64,000 bases of DNA, from NCBI RefSeq assembly GCF_019880245.1, contig NZ_CP082286.1, positions 886,521 through 950,520 of the forward strand. The letters are read 5' to 3'. The stretch comes from Halobaculum roseum (lineage in GTDB: Archaea; Halobacteriota; Halobacteria; Halobacteriales; Haloferacaceae). A model generated the notes under the pieces. The model was not told where the DNA came from. It saw nothing but the letters and a program-made list of their open reading frames with translations, and searched no databases. Positions 30,110 through 39,575 of this stretch are shown piece by piece. Numbering within the stretch: position 1 is the first letter of the stretch; every line of letters starts with the position of its first letter. The position numbers and the translations under genes were made by a program.

Positions 30110-31282
30110 ATGACCTCCGGCAACGCGTCTCGGCGCGCCCTGGTGCTCGTCTCCGTCGCCGCGGTGATCGTCGCCGGCGCGTCAGTCGCGATCGCCGGGA
30201 CGAACCCGGCGTATTCGATCGCGATCAGCGACGACGACATCGTCGATCTGATCGACGTGCCGGCGACGACGTACACGGCGGAGGGTGAAACCGTGGAGGT
30301 GACGCAGTTCGCCCGCACAGGACAGGAGGGTATCCTGAGGTACGCTGTCGAGGCGCCGTCAGGTGAGTCCTACACGGTCAAGATCGTCGACAGCGAAGGA
30401 ACGCTCGTAGAGACGACGGCCGGAACAGGCGACGACACGTTCGAAACGTATCCAGAAAACTACCAGGTGGGAACGTACGTCATCGCCGTCACGAACGAAT
30501 CCGGGGACCAACGGGAGGTCAATGCGGCCGAACCGTTCGTGGTCCGCGGCTACACGGTGACTCAGGATGCGGAGTCGACGGTCGAACCGGACGGGACCCT
30601 CAGAGTGGACGTCACGATCGCCCCGGAGGGTTCGCCGCCGGAGTTCACGTCGGTCACGGTGACCGTCGGCGACGACTCCACGAGGGTGGTGCAGAACGCG
30701 ACGCGGATCAACGAGACGGCGTACTACGCCGAGTTCGATGCGTACCAGTTCGATGAGGGCGAGTACACCGTCGTCAGCGGTGTGCGCGGCGAGGTGGGGT
30801 TCGACGGGACGGCACGCGAATACTACGGCGTCAGCGACACCTCGACGGTCGAGGTCACGAGCGATGCAGGAACCGCGACGGCGACCGCGACGGAAGACGG
30901 AAGCGGCGGCTCCACCGGCGGCGGTTCGTCGGCAGGATCGACGACGGCCACGGAGACCGCCACGCCGACGACCGCAACGGGAACGACGACGGCAGGGACC
31001 CCGGCCGCGAACGAGACCGAGGACCCGAACGGCACCGTGACCCCGACCGACACCGCGACCGCCGACGGCTCGACCGCAACGACGACCCCCGGACCGACGA
31101 CGGGACCGACTACAACGGCAGCCAACGCGGACGACACGTCGACGACGGAACAGACCGGCGACAAGAGTAGCGAAAGAGGCGACGACGGGACGACCGAGAC
31201 GACCGGAGCGCTGTTCCACCCGCTCGGATTCCTGCTCGTGTTCGGTATCTCCCTGGCCGCGCTACGGTACCACTCGCCGTAG
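30110..31282 (+). CDS. Secreted surface protein with Thr-rich stalk and C-terminal anchor
   Basis: A 390-residue extracellular protein whose ATG follows a good ribosome-binding site (GAGGAGG at 30097-30103, 6 bases away). The signal peptide is at residues 1-28 (ALVLVSVAAVIVAGASVAIAG). Residues 30-250 form beta-rich domains, ending near STVEVTSDAGTATATATED. A long Thr/Ala/Ser/Pro-rich stalk (about 260-360) follows, suited to O-glycosylation, then a membrane helix (LGFLLVFGISLAALRY) just before the stop. The architecture is like that of haloarchaeal S-layer-associated glycoproteins, without a clear PGF-CTERM motif. It is divergent from the exporter genes, which suggests that the exporter and this surface protein may share regulation. 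Confidence 0.85.
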   Translation: MTSGNASRRALVLVSVAAVIVAGASVAIAGTNPAYSIAISDDDIVDLIDVPATTYTAEGETVEVTQFARTGQEGILRYAVEAPSGESYTVKIVDSEGTLVETTAGTGDDTFETYPENYQVGTYVIAVTNESGDQREVNAAEPFVVRGYTVTQDAESTVEPDGTLRVDVTIAPEGSPPEFTSVTVTVGDDSTRVVQNATRINETAYYAEFDAYQFDEGEYTVVSGVRGEVGFDGTAREYYGVSDTSTVEVTSDAGTATATATEDGSGGSTGGGSSAGSTTATETATPTTATGTTTAGTPAANETEDPNGTVTPTDTATADGSTATTTPGPTTGPTTTAANADDTSTTEQTGDKSSERGDDGTTETTGALFHPLGFLLVFGISLAALRYHSP

Positions 31283-31358
31283 CTGCGGCGTCCATTCCCA
31301 TCTCACTCCTGTCGGTCACGGCGACAGCGGACGCACGCGGACACGAGTTGTACCCTAC

Positions 31359-32597
31359 TTATTCGCCGTTCAGATCCGCCAGACAGCGCCACGCGTACAT
31401 CGTCCGGAGCACGTCCGAGGCGGCGCCGGGCGCGAACACGAGGTCGTCGGTCGAGCGCACGTGCTCCAGCACGTTCTGCGAGGAGTGTTCCGGCGCGGCC
31501 GCGACGCCCGAGTCGAATTCTTCGGCCCACTCCATCACCCGGAGGTCGGACTTCGAGTCGCCCATGACGCAGACGAACGGGTCGTCGACGCCGAGCACGT
31601 CCAGCGACGCCTCGACGCCGGCGGCCTTGTGCAGCTCGGCGGCGGCGAGTTCGGCGGCGTCCGCGCGGTAGAGCGCGATCTCGAGGCGCTCGAACAGCGT
31701 CGCCGCGGTGTCCGGCACGTCGCCGTCGGCGGCGGCGCCCGCCCGGTCGATCGCGCCGGCGATCTCCGGGTCGGCCGCGGCGTAGTACGCCCGCGCGGCG
31801 GCGGCGCCGTCGTCGATGTCGAGCCGCTCGCCCGCGGCCCCGCCGACCAGGTCGAGCAGGTGGACCATCGCCTCGTCGATGACGGCCTCGGCGTCGTCGC
31901 TGCCGGTCTCGTAGTTGGGCTTGAGGGTGACGTTGAACTCGTTGCCCTGGAGGTGACAGCCCCGCCGGACGCGTTCGGGCGCCTCGCGGAGCACGCCGTC
32001 GCGCACGTCGTCGACGACGCCGCGCACGTCCTTCGCGAGGTCGTCGTACAGGAGGCGCTTGGTGTCGGCGCCGCTGCCGGGAGTGAACACGCCCGCGCCC
32101 GCCTCGTAGACGACGGACACGTCGCCCGAGTGGACCAGTTCGTTGCCCAACCCCTGTATCAGGAATCCCTTCACGTTCTCCAGGGTCTGGCCCGTGCAGA
32201 TCACCAGCGGGGTGCCGCGCTCGGCGAACTCGGTGAGCAGGTGGAGCGTCTCGCGGGGGATCTCGTTGTCCGTGTCGCCCGCCGAACGCAGCGTCTCGTC
32301 CACGTCGAGCACGAGCGCGTTGGGTGCGCGGCCGTACTTCCCGTGGAGGTCGAGCGCGGTGAACGCCGACTCGCGGTCGGCCATCGCGGCGACCTCGGCG
32401 AGGGCGTCACCCTCGTCGCCGAAGGCGCGCTCGATGCGCTCGCGGCGGTCGGCGAGGTCGGCGTTCGCCTCGTCCCAGTTGTCGAGCGCGACCCGGGAGT
32501 CGAGCGGGGGAAACAGGTCGACGAACTCGCGATACGCCCGCAGCGTCTCCGTGTCGAACTCCGCGTACAGCTCGTAGAGACGGTCGTAGAGGGTCAT
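31359..32597 (-). CDS. HAD superfamily hydrolase
   Basis: A 412-residue predicted phosphatase. Motif I is VLDVDETLRS (nucleophile and acid/base aspartates) near residue 97, motif II is the CTGQT region near 134, and motif III/IV is VMGDSKSDLRVMEWAEEF near 352, typical of the Cof/trehalose-6-phosphatase-like subgroup. An N-terminal helical domain of about 90 residues (YDRLYELYAEFDTETLRAY) is extra. The Cys- and Tyr-containing middle region forms the cap domain. The substrate is not evident. Haloarchaeal members with this layout are annotated only as HAD hydrolases. The gene is single, with a small membrane-protein gene divergent on the plus strand. Confidence 0.85.
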   Translation of the reverse strand: MTLYDRLYELYAEFDTETLRAYREFVDLFPPLDSRVALDNWDEANADLADRRERIERAFGDEGDALAEVAAMADRESAFTALDLHGKYGRAPNALVLDVDETLRSAGDTDNEIPRETLHLLTEFAERGTPLVICTGQTLENVKGFLIQGLGNELVHSGDVSVVYEAGAGVFTPGSGADTKRLLYDDLAKDVRGVVDDVRDGVLREAPERVRRGCHLQGNEFNVTLKPNYETGSDDAEAVIDEAMVHLLDLVGGAAGERLDIDDGAAAARAYYAAADPEIAGAIDRAGAAADGDVPDTAATLFERLEIALYRADAAELAAAELHKAAGVEASLDVLGVDDPFVCVMGDSKSDLRVMEWAEEFDSGVAAAPEHSSQNVLEHVRSTDDLVFAPGAASDVLRTMYAWRCLADLNGE

Positions 32598-32748
32598 GGG
32601 CGGCCTACGGGAGGGCCACTCAAAAGACTCACTCGGATCGCAAGTACTGATGTGCCCGGGACTCGGTCGTCGGTGCCGGGGACTCGGTTCCGACGGAACG
32701 TCCCGGTCCCGCCGGGGAGTCTATGGTCCACCGGCCCCTCGGTCCGGT

Positions 32749-32874
32749 ATGACCGATCGGGCACAGCGGAAGGAGACCGGCGGACTGTTGTTCGTTCTCG
32801 CGGGCGTTGCGGGGTTCGTCTTCCTCCTAACGATCGTCGTCATCTGGGCGCTCGCGTACGGGCCGCTGTCGTAG
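32749..32874 (+). CDS. 41-residue single-helix membrane protein
   Basis: Short frame MTDRAQRKETGG followed by one hydrophobic helix (LLFVLAGVAGFVFLLTIVVIW) and LAYGPLS. The codons use the usual G/C third positions, and the frame fills the spacer between the HAD gene and a convergent gene. One-helix proteins of this size are common in haloarchaea but rarely annotated. The family is unknown. Evidence is limited to the intact, well-proportioned helix. Confidence 0.5.
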   Translation: MTDRAQRKETGGLLFVLAGVAGFVFLLTIVVIWALAYGPLS

Positions 32875-32882
32875 CGCGCCAG

Positions 32883-33770
32883 CTACTCGGAACCGGAGTC
32901 CGACCCGGAGTCGGAACCGGACTCGGTCTCGTCGCCCCCGTAGCTTCGTCCCTCCCGCGCGTCGGCCTTCATCCGGCGCAGCGCCGCCACGGCCTGGCTC
33001 GCGTCGTATCCGAAGAACACGTCCTCGCCGTACTCGGCGGCGACCTCCGCGGCGTGGTTCAGGTCGTCGATGTCGACGTTCACGGCGTACAGCTCGACGG
33101 AGAACGTCACGTCCAGATCCGCCAGCCGGCTCTCGAACCCCTTGGCGATCGTCTCCAGCCAGTAGGTCGTCCCGTAGTTCGTGTCGTACAGCGGGACGAC
33201 GAACTCGTCGACGTGGGGGGAAAGCGCCTCCAGATCGAGTCCCGCGCGGTCGTACAGGTGGCCCGGATACGGGTCCGGATACAGCGTGAGGTAGGTCTTC
33301 CCGGGGATCCGCTCGGTCGCCTCGGCGACGAAGTCGGTGATCACCTCCCCGCGCCAGTCGGCCCACTCGTCGTGGTCGCTCTCGGCGAACAGTCGCTCAC
33401 ACCTGTCACAGCGACAGTACCCCTCACGCGGGAACCCGACGTCGTCGAGTCGCACGTCGCCGTTGACGGCCGCGCAGTCCTCGACGATCTCCAGCAGGCC
33501 GCGGCGGTACTCCTCGTGGGTGGGGCAGATGTACGCCCAGTCGAAGTACGTCCGGTCGCGCGTCGCCGGCCGGCCCTCGGCGTCGACCGGCACGAGGTCG
33601 GGGGTCGCCTCCGCGGCGGCGTTGTCCCCGAAGCACGACACCATGTTCACGGCCGTCTCCAGGGGCTCGGCCGAGCGGCCGGTCACGTCCTTCACCTCGT
33701 AGAAGGCCAGATCGAAGTCGGGCCACTCCGTCTCCTCGGCGTTGCGGGTGACGACGCCGTACTGGGTCAT
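32883..33770 (-). CDS. Conserved TIM-barrel-like protein, possible glycoside hydrolase relative
   Basis: A 295-residue soluble protein beginning MTQYGVVTRNAEETEWPD. The pattern of strands such as FDWAYICPTHEEYRRGLLEIV, RLDDVGFPREGYCRCDRC and YLTLYPDPYPGHLYDRAG resembles the barrel of uncharacterised glycosidase-like proteins, in which a Asp near the start of strand 4 is followed by a CxCxxC knuckle. Here the knuckle is CRCDRC near residue 118. The C-terminal 25 residues are an acidic Ser/Glu/Asp repeat (DSGSDSGSE). I cannot name a family or substrate with confidence. It stands between two genes for tiny membrane proteins. Confidence 0.7.
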   Translation of the reverse strand: MTQYGVVTRNAEETEWPDFDLAFYEVKDVTGRSAEPLETAVNMVSCFGDNAAAEATPDLVPVDAEGRPATRDRTYFDWAYICPTHEEYRRGLLEIVEDCAAVNGDVRLDDVGFPREGYCRCDRCERLFAESDHDEWADWRGEVITDFVAEATERIPGKTYLTLYPDPYPGHLYDRAGLDLEALSPHVDEFVVPLYDTNYGTTYWLETIAKGFESRLADLDVTFSVELYAVNVDIDDLNHAAEVAAEYGEDVFFGYDASQAVAALRRMKADAREGRSYGGDETESGSDSGSDSGSE

Positions 33771-33876
33771 ACGGGTGCTTGGCCGCTCGTGAGGGTACGT
33801 GTTTCGAAAGAAGGGATCGCGTGGGGGGCCGGGGCGCCGATTGACCGGCAGCCGCCGGCAGCGGCCGCCTGCGTGC

Positions 33877-33987
33877 TCAGTCTTCGGTCTCGACTTCGAC
33901 CTCGACCGGCTCGCTGTCGGAACTGAAGAGGACGTACAGGAGCACGACGACACCGAACAACACGACGAGTTTGGACTTTCCGGACAT
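33877..33987 (-). CDS. 36-residue single-helix membrane protein
   Basis: Very short gene encoding MSGKSKLVVLFGVVVLLYV followed by LFSSDSEPVEVEVETED: one membrane helix and an acidic cytoplasmic or external tail. A natural halophilic composition and a clean start close to the divergent region support it. The function is unknown. Similar miniature proteins are widespread in haloarchaea. Confidence 0.6.
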   Translation of the reverse strand: MSGKSKLVVLFGVVVLLYVLFSSDSEPVEVEVETED

Positions 33988-34056
33988 ATGCGTCACTTCA
34001 GGCGGCGGGCACTAATCGTTTCCGCCCTGGGCCGCGTCCGTCGGCGGGATCGATCG

Positions 34057-34968
34057 TCAGGCGTCGTGGGCGTCGCCGTCGTCGGCCGGGTTGCCGTCGA
34101 CCCCCTCGTCGCCGTCGCCGCTGCCGGCGCCATCGTCGCTGTCGGTCCCGTCGTCGGCGAAGACGTGTACCTCAGCCCCGCAGTCGACGCACGCGAGCAC
34201 GTCCCGGGTGGGCGTGTCCTCGATCCCCATCGTCCCGCCGCAGCAGCCGTCGGCGACGGTACGCTCCTCGAGGTCGCCCCCGCAGGCGGGACACTCGGGC
34301 GTGAACAGCCGCAGCGGCGTCGTCGCCGGCGCGCGAAGCGACTCGGGCACGTCGAGGCGTTCCATCGCGCGCACGGCGGCCACGTCGCCGGTGGCGTTCG
34401 TCGGCCGAAGCCAGACGACGCCCTCGTCGCCCTCGACGGAGACGCCGTCGTACTTGCGCTCGCCCTCGCCCTCGAAGGGGACGACCTCGGCGGTCGCCTC
34501 GACGAGGTCGTCGGGGCTCGCCTCACGCAGCGTCTCCAACTCCTCGCGCCAGGCGGCCTCGAACGCCTCGGTCAGGTACAGCGCGTCGTCGTCGCCGTCG
34601 CCCTCCTCGATCACGCCGTGGCGGAACATCGCGCCGAGCAGCTCCCCCGGATCTGTGTCGGCGACGAGGTCGTCGGACTCGCGACGGCGCTCGGGGTCGC
34701 CGCCGTCGGGGGCGACGTGGCGAAAGCGGTCTTCGAGGCCCAGCGACCGGACGAAGTCGGGGGCGAATTCGGGCGTTCCGGGGACGACGTAGCCGCGCAG
34801 GTACACGAGCGCCGCGCCGACCGCGAGCACGGGGACGGCGAGCGACCGCCGCCGGATCCCGGCGAGTGCGGCCGCGGCGACGACGACGGCGACGTTGACC
34901 GCGGTGCACGGGCCACACCGGTTCTCGCCGGTGTACTCCGGTCGGCGGAGCGTATCGATCGGATTCAT
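34057..34968 (-). CDS. Membrane protein with C-terminal zinc ribbon
   Basis: A 303-residue protein. The N-terminus MNPIDTLRRPEYTGENRCGPC carries a CGPC pair and is followed by two helices (AVVVAAAALAGIRR and LAVPVLAVGAALVYLRGYV). The middle region is acidic. Near residues 230-275 lie two Cys pairs (CPACGG and CVDCG) with an additional CCGG, giving a zinc-ribbon-like fold, then an acidic disordered tail. The N-terminal CxxC could also bind metal or form a disulfide. I do not recognise the family. It is transcribed in the same direction as thiC and lies immediately downstream of it, but with an 86-base spacer and no evident metabolic link. Confidence 0.75.
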   Translation of the reverse strand: MNPIDTLRRPEYTGENRCGPCTAVNVAVVVAAAALAGIRRRSLAVPVLAVGAALVYLRGYVVPGTPEFAPDFVRSLGLEDRFRHVAPDGGDPERRRESDDLVADTDPGELLGAMFRHGVIEEGDGDDDALYLTEAFEAAWREELETLREASPDDLVEATAEVVPFEGEGERKYDGVSVEGDEGVVWLRPTNATGDVAAVRAMERLDVPESLRAPATTPLRLFTPECPACGGDLEERTVADGCCGGTMGIEDTPTRDVLACVDCGAEVHVFADDGTDSDDGAGSGDGDEGVDGNPADDGDAHDA

Positions 34969-35054
34969 GGACCACAGTGACGGCCCGAACGGGATAGGGG
35001 TTTCCGATGCGTCATCGCGGCGGTTCGCGGACCCCGACTCTGTCGAGGGTCCGG

Positions 35055-36527
35055 TCAGTCGTCGGCCTCGGTCGGCTCGTCTCCCGGCCCCGTCGACCGC
35101 TCGGCGTCGTCGGATCCCACGCCGTCGGGCGGCCAAGCGGGCGTGCGGCTCGTGTCGTGGGTGCCCGCGGGCGGGAGGTTCGTCGCGGCGGCCGGCGAGG
35201 CGTCCAGGTCGACCTCGTGGCCGGTCCGCTCCATCTCGCCGTCGCGGTCGCGCGCGTCCTGGTCGATCCGCATCGAGCAGAACTCCGCGCCGCACATCGA
35301 GCAGAAGCGGGCTTCCTTGTAGTTGTCCCCCGGGAGCGTCTGGTCGTGGAAGGAGCGGGCGCGGTCGGGGTCCAGCGCGAGCTGGAACTGCCGGCGCCAG
35401 TCGAACTCGTAGCGGGCCGCCGAGAGCGCGTCGTCCCAGTCGCGCGCGCCGGGCAGGCCGTTCGCCACGTCCGCGGCATGGGCGGCGATGCGGTAGGCGG
35501 CCAGTCCGTCGCGCACGTCGTCGGCGTCGGGGAGGCCGAGGTGCTCCTTGGGCGTCACGTAACACAGCATCGCGGCGCCCGCGCGGGCCGCCTCGGTCGC
35601 ACCGATGGCCGAGGTGATGTGGTCGTATCCCGGCGCGATGTCGGTGACGAGCGGTCCCAGCACGTAGAAGGGGGCGCCGTCGCACACCTCGCGCTGCCGT
35701 TCGACGTTCGCCGCCACTTCGTCGAGCGGTACGTGCCCCGGCCCCTCGACCATTACCTGCACGCCGGCCGCCCGCGCTCGCTCCGTCAGCTCCCCGAGCG
35801 TCTCCAGCTCGGCGAATTGCGCGGCGTCGGAGGCGTCCGCGACGCTGCCGGGTCGGAGCCCGTCGCCCAGGGAAACCGTCACGTCGTGCTCACCGAGGAC
35901 CGCGCATATCTCGTCGAAGGCGACGTACAGCGGGTTCTGCTCGCCGTGGGTCTCCATCCACTCCGCGAGGATCGATCCGCCCCGGGAGACGATCCCCGTG
36001 ATCCGGCCGTCGGTGAGGGGGAGGTGTTCCATCAGCACGCCCGCGTGGATCGTCATGTAGTCGACCCCCTGCTCGGCCTGCTCGCGGATCACCTCCAGCA
36101 GGAGGTCCGTCGTGAGGTCCTCCGGCGACCCGGCGCGTTTCACCGCCTCGTAGATCGGGACCGTCCCGACCGGGACGGGCGAGTGTGCGAGGATCGACCC
36201 CCGGATCTCCGCGAGCGGGCCGCCCGTGGACAGGTCCATCACCGTGTCGGCGCCGTGGTGGACAGCCGTGTGGAGCTTCTCCAGCTCTTCGCCCGGATCG
36301 CTCGCGTCCTCGCTCGCGCCGATGTTGGCGTTCACCTTCGTCGCGAAGTCGGCGCCGATCACCATCGGATCCAGCGCGTCGTGCGCGTGGTTCGCGGGGA
36401 TCACGGCCTCGCCGTCGGCGACGGCCGCGCGAACCGTCTCCGGCTTCCGGTTCTCCCGCTCGGCGACCCGCTCCATCGTCGGCGTCACCTCGCCGGCGCG
36501 CGCTCGTTCGAGCTGCGTTCGTGGCAT
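35055..36527 (-). CDS. thiC: Phosphomethylpyrimidine synthase
   Basis: Radical SAM enzyme that rearranges aminoimidazole ribotide into HMP phosphate for thiamine synthesis. The 490-residue product starts [15 protein letters not shown]. It shows the ThiC core ([41 protein letters not shown]) and the C-terminal [4Fe-4S] cluster motif [11 protein letters not shown] (CxxCx4C) near residue 410. The C-terminal extension of about 65 residues is acidic. No ThiC-type TPP riboswitch was recognised upstream; instead a TATA-like GTATATTAAT lies 24-33 bases before the ATG, consistent with a leaderless mRNA, so regulation is more likely at the promoter. Confidence 0.97.
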   Translation of the reverse strand: MPRTQLERARAGEVTPTMERVAERENRKPETVRAAVADGEAVIPANHAHDALDPMVIGADFATKVNANIGASEDASDPGEELEKLHTAVHHGADTVMDLSTGGPLAEIRGSILAHSPVPVGTVPIYEAVKRAGSPEDLTTDLLLEVIREQAEQGVDYMTIHAGVLMEHLPLTDGRITGIVSRGGSILAEWMETHGEQNPLYVAFDEICAVLGEHDVTVSLGDGLRPGSVADASDAAQFAELETLGELTERARAAGVQVMVEGPGHVPLDEVAANVERQREVCDGAPFYVLGPLVTDIAPGYDHITSAIGATEAARAGAAMLCYVTPKEHLGLPDADDVRDGLAAYRIAAHAADVANGLPGARDWDDALSAARYEFDWRRQFQLALDPDRARSFHDQTLPGDNYKEARFCSMCGAEFCSMRIDQDARDRDGEMERTGHEVDLDASPAAATNLPPAGTHDTSRTPAWPPDGVGSDDAERSTGPGDEPTEADD

Positions 36528-36550
36528 GTGACTACCTAGTAATACAACTA

Positions 36551-36560
36551 ATTAATATAC
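36551..36560 (-). promoter_or_regulatory. TATA box of thiC
   Basis: GTATATTAAT (minus strand) is 24-33 bases upstream of the thiC ATG, in a locally AT-rich patch. This fits a leaderless transcript start at or next to the ATG. No TPP-riboswitch-like elements were seen in the short leader. Confidence 0.6.
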
Positions 36561-36637
36561 CTGACGACGGGTCGCGATCCCGGGATCGAATCGGAGCAAG
36601 ACACGAGATCGGCAGGTGTCGACGGCGGCCGTCGGCG

Positions 36638-37105
36638 TCAGTGAACGGCGAGGTGGTCGCCGATGTCCTCGCGGACGATCTCCCCGCAGAACTCACAGCG
36701 GACGCCGTCGTCGACGACCTCGAAGGCCGACTCGACCGGCTCGTCCTGGTTCGTGATGCAGTTGTGGTTCGGACAGGTGAGCAGCCCGACGACGCGCTCG
36801 GGGCGCTCGACGCGCTTCTTCTCGACGACCTCGAACTCGCGGACGATGTTGACGGTCGCCTCCGGCGCGAGCAGCGAGAGCACGTCGACCTCGCCCTGGC
36901 TCAGCTCCCGGTCCTCCACCTTCACCACGTCCTTCGTGCCGAGCTTGTCCGAGGGGACGTTCATCCCGATCGACACGCCCATCCCCTCGTCGCCGCCGAT
37001 GCCGAGGATCGCGAGGACGTTCAGCGCCTGTCCGCCGGTGATGTGGTCGATGACGGTCCCGTTGCGGATCTTCGAGACGCGTAGCTCGCGCTCGGGGTCG
37101 CTCAT
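36638..37105 (-). CDS. pyrI: Aspartate carbamoyltransferase regulatory subunit
   Basis: Allosteric subunit of aspartate transcarbamoylase. The 155-residue protein has an N-terminal allosteric domain ([21 protein letters not shown]) and a C-terminal zinc domain with CPNHNC and CEFC, whose four cysteines bind zinc and contact PyrB. Its ATG overlaps the pyrB stop by four bases, so the subunits are translationally coupled. Nucleotides control the first committed step of pyrimidine synthesis through this subunit. Confidence 0.97.
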   Translation of the reverse strand: MSDPERELRVSKIRNGTVIDHITGGQALNVLAILGIGGDEGMGVSIGMNVPSDKLGTKDVVKVEDRELSQGEVDVLSLLAPEATVNIVREFEVVEKKRVERPERVVGLLTCPNHNCITNQDEPVESAFEVVDDGVRCEFCGEIVREDIGDHLAVH

Positions 37106-38028
37106 CGGTCGTCACCCCCGTCCTCGCGGAGGAGTTCGTCCAGCAGCGCCATCCGGACCGGGACGCCGTTGTGCGCCTGCGCGAAGTAGGCGGCGTGGTC
37201 GGTCGCGTCCACGTCGGGGGCGATCTCGTCGACCCGGGGCAGCGGGTGCATCACGGTGAGGTCGTCGCGGGCGCGCTCCAGCGTCTCCGCGTCGATCTGG
37301 TACTCGCCGGCGACCTGCTGGTACTCGTTCTCGTCGGGGAAGCGTTCGCGCTGGATCCGGGTGACGTACAGCACGTCCAGCTCGCCGAGCACCTCGTCGA
37401 GGTCGGTGTGCTCCCTGAGCCTTGCGCCGGCGTCGTGGAGGTCGAACTGGACCCCGCGCGGCAGCCGCAGTGACTCGGGGCTGATGAAGTGCATCCGCGC
37501 GTCGAAGTTCGTGAGCGCCGACGCCAGCGAGTGGACCGTCCGCCCGTACTTCAGGTCGCCCATGATCCCGATCGTGAGGTCGTCGAGCCCAGCCCGCTCG
37601 CGGATCGTGTACAGGTCCAGCAGGGTCTGGCTCGGGTGTTGGCCCGCGCCGTCGCCGGCGTTGACGACGGGCACGTCGACGAACTGGGAGGCGAGCTTCG
37701 CGGCGCCCTCGCTGGGGTGGCGCAGGACGATCCCGTCGGCGTACCCCTCGATGACGCGGACGGTGTCCGCCAGCGACTCCCCCTTCTTCACCGACGACGA
37801 CTCGACGGAGCCCATGTCGACGGTGTCGCCGCCGATCCGCTTCATGGCGGTGTCGAACGACATCTTCGTGCGCGTGCTCGGCTCGAAGAAGCACAGCGCG
37901 AGCAGCCGGTCGGCGTGGCGGTCGCCGACGAGCCCGGGGTCGTCGGCGAAGTCGGCCGCGCGGTCCAGGACGGCCTCGATGTCCTCCCGGGTGAGCTGGC
38001 CCGCCGAGAGGAGGTGGTCGTGTCGCAT
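37102..38028 (-). CDS. pyrB: Aspartate carbamoyltransferase catalytic subunit
   Basis: Transfers the carbamoyl group from carbamoyl phosphate to aspartate. The 308-residue protein contains the carbamoyl-phosphate-binding [12 protein letters not shown] motif, the loop [20 protein letters not shown], and the aspartate-binding motif MHPLPR near residue 265. The ATG at 38028 was chosen; a GTG one codon upstream is possible. It is first in the pyrB-pyrI operon. Confidence 0.97.
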   Translation of the reverse strand: MRHDHLLSAGQLTREDIEAVLDRAADFADDPGLVGDRHADRLLALCFFEPSTRTKMSFDTAMKRIGGDTVDMGSVESSSVKKGESLADTVRVIEGYADGIVLRHPSEGAAKLASQFVDVPVVNAGDGAGQHPSQTLLDLYTIRERAGLDDLTIGIMGDLKYGRTVHSLASALTNFDARMHFISPESLRLPRGVQFDLHDAGARLREHTDLDEVLGELDVLYVTRIQRERFPDENEYQQVAGEYQIDAETLERARDDLTVMHPLPRVDEIAPDVDATDHAAYFAQAHNGVPVRMALLDELLREDGGDDR

Positions 38029-38190
38029 CACCGAATACGCCGTCGCCGCGTCCCTTCAATCGCTCGGCTCGGGGATCGAGCCGCTGTCGTGCGGTTTTGC
38101 ACGGAGGTGCACCCCCGCGCCGCGACGGTTTCGAGATTCGTAACGGCCCGCGGGGACGGGTCGCGGCCGCCGATCAGTTCCGCCCCGCCG

Positions 38191-38397
38191 TCACCGCTTG
38201 AGCTGGAAGGACACGTGCAGAACGGTCTTGTACTGGTCTATCTGCCCGTCCTCGACGGTCGCCGTCTGCGAGACGATCTTGATCCCGCTGATCTCCTCCA
38301 GCGTCTCGTCCGCGTCGTTCAGGGCGCTCTGTGCGGCGTGCTCCCACGATTCGTTCGAGTTGCCGACCAGCTCGATCACCTTGGCAGTATTTGACAT
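38191..38397 (-). CDS. Dodecin family protein lacking the flavin-stacking tryptophan
   Basis: A 68-residue protein of the dodecin fold (one helix against a three-stranded sheet, assembling as a dodecamer). The family pattern is clear: KVIELVGNSNESWEHAAQSA, then DADETLEEISGIKIVSQTA and a final strand TVLHVSFQL. In Halobacterium dodecin a tryptophan at position 36 stacks on flavins. The aligned position here is Gly38, so classical flavin binding is doubtful. Members without this residue are known in bacteria and may bind CoA or other ligands. Neighbouring genes do not reveal a ligand. Confidence 0.88.
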   Translation of the reverse strand: MSNTAKVIELVGNSNESWEHAAQSALNDADETLEEISGIKIVSQTATVEDGQIDQYKTVLHVSFQLKR

Positions 38398-38522
38398 ATG
38401 CGGTCGTGATCGTCGTCACAGTCGACAATAAGTCGTCTCACGGTTCCAGCCGGACGACTATCGCGGCTCGCCGCCGCGTTCGGGAGACGGGGACTCCTCG
38501 AAGGGACGCGTTCGCTCGCGCC

Positions 38523-39185
38523 TCAACACACCGGCTTCACGTCGATCCCCATCCCTGTCAGCGCGTCGGCGTAGTCGTCGTAGGCGATCTGCACGACGTA
38601 CTCGGCGACCATCCGTGCGCGCTCCCAGTCGTCGTCGGTCCCGCAGGCGTCCGCCAGCAGCGTCAGTCCGCGCTCCAGTTCCTCCTCGGTCTCGGCACGC
38701 AGATCGCGAAACAGGTCGGCGCGCCCCTCGTCGCCCTCGTTGACGAAAAAGGAGACGATCTGGAGGTGCGAGCGGTCGCTGACGAGTCCGCGGCCGACGG
38801 TGCCGGCGGCGACGCGCTCGATCGGGTCCTCGCGCGCCCGGAGGTACTTGTGCATGGTGCCGCCGTCGACGGGGTCGTGCTCGACGCCCATCGCCGAAAG
38901 CGAGTCGAGCACGCGCTCGCGGTGGTCGCGCTCGCGCTCGGCGAGCCACGCGAACAGTTCCGCGGCGGCCTCGTCGTCGGCGTCCGCGTCGTCGTCCGCC
39001 GCGTCCGCCGCCCACCCGGCGAAGGTGGTGTGGGCGGCGTGCTCGGAGTCGGCCGCGGCGCGCAACACCGCCTCGGGCTCCAGGGTCGCGTCGGTGAGCG
39101 CGATGAGGTGCTTGTTCGAGCCGAGTCGCTCCAGCTCGGTCGACTTCGCAGACTCGACGGTCTCGCGGAATCGATCGCCGTCCAT
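38523..39185 (-). CDS. Rubrerythrin/ferritin-like domain protein
   Basis: A 220-residue helical protein of a haloarchaeal rubrerythrin-like family. It starts MDGDRFRETVESAKSTELER, has HAAHTTFAGW near residue 50 and ERERDHRERVLDSLS, which fits an iron-ligand (E..H) helix, and later LFRDLRAETEEELERGLTLL and ARMVAEYVVQIAYDDYADAL. The C-terminus ends in GIDVKPVC. Classical rubrerythrin C-terminal rubredoxin knuckles are absent. Ligand completeness for a di-iron site is not certain by eye. A role in peroxide or iron handling is inferred from the family. Confidence 0.75.
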   Translation of the reverse strand: MDGDRFRETVESAKSTELERLGSNKHLIALTDATLEPEAVLRAAADSEHAAHTTFAGWAADAADDDADADDEAAAELFAWLAERERDHRERVLDSLSAMGVEHDPVDGGTMHKYLRAREDPIERVAAGTVGRGLVSDRSHLQIVSFFVNEGDEGRADLFRDLRAETEEELERGLTLLADACGTDDDWERARMVAEYVVQIAYDDYADALTGMGIDVKPVC

Positions 39186-39245
39186 GGCCGATCGGTCGCC
39201 GAGGGCGGCGTTAACGTTTCCCCCGCGCGACACGACCGATCCGGT

Positions 39246-39560
39246 ATGGCACACATCGACGCCTCGGATATCCTGCCGAACGAGCACGTCCAGCGGATGG
39301 CCGCCGAGGGGAGGGTCACGCAACTGCATCGCGGACACGCATACGCCGACGAGGGGGACACCTTCGAGATCGACGGCACGACGTTCGAGGTGACGGCGAT
39401 CGAGCGCCGCACGCTCGGCGACCTCACCGACGAGGACGCGCGCGCCGAGGGCTCGGAGGACCTGGAGGCGTACCGGGAGCGACTGAACCGCGTCCACGAC
39501 GAGTTCGAGTGGGACGACGGGAGCGAGGTCGTGAAACACGCCTTCGAGCGGCGGGAGTGA
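39246..39560 (+). CDS. ASCH domain (PUA-like) protein
   Basis: A 104-residue protein with features of the ASCH superfamily: a central GDTFEIDGTTFEVTAIERRTLGDLTDEDARAEG and the C-terminal helix AYRERLNRVHDEFEWDDGSEVVKHAFER. ASCH domains are RNA-binding beta-barrels related to PUA; some hydrolyse modified nucleosides. The gene is divergent from the rubrerythrin-like gene and 15 bases before the rhodanese fusion gene, possibly in one unit. The start MAHIDASDILPNEH was taken at the first ATG after the divergent spacer. Confidence 0.8.
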   Translation: MAHIDASDILPNEHVQRMAAEGRVTQLHRGHAYADEGDTFEIDGTTFEVTAIERRTLGDLTDEDARAEGSEDLEAYRERLNRVHDEFEWDDGSEVVKHAFERRE

Positions 39561-39575
39561 GGGGGGACGGAACCG

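Noticed and set aside
36528-36637. TPP riboswitch upstream of thiC
   Set aside because: No conserved TPP-riboswitch core was recognised and the promoter placement implies a leaderless mRNA.
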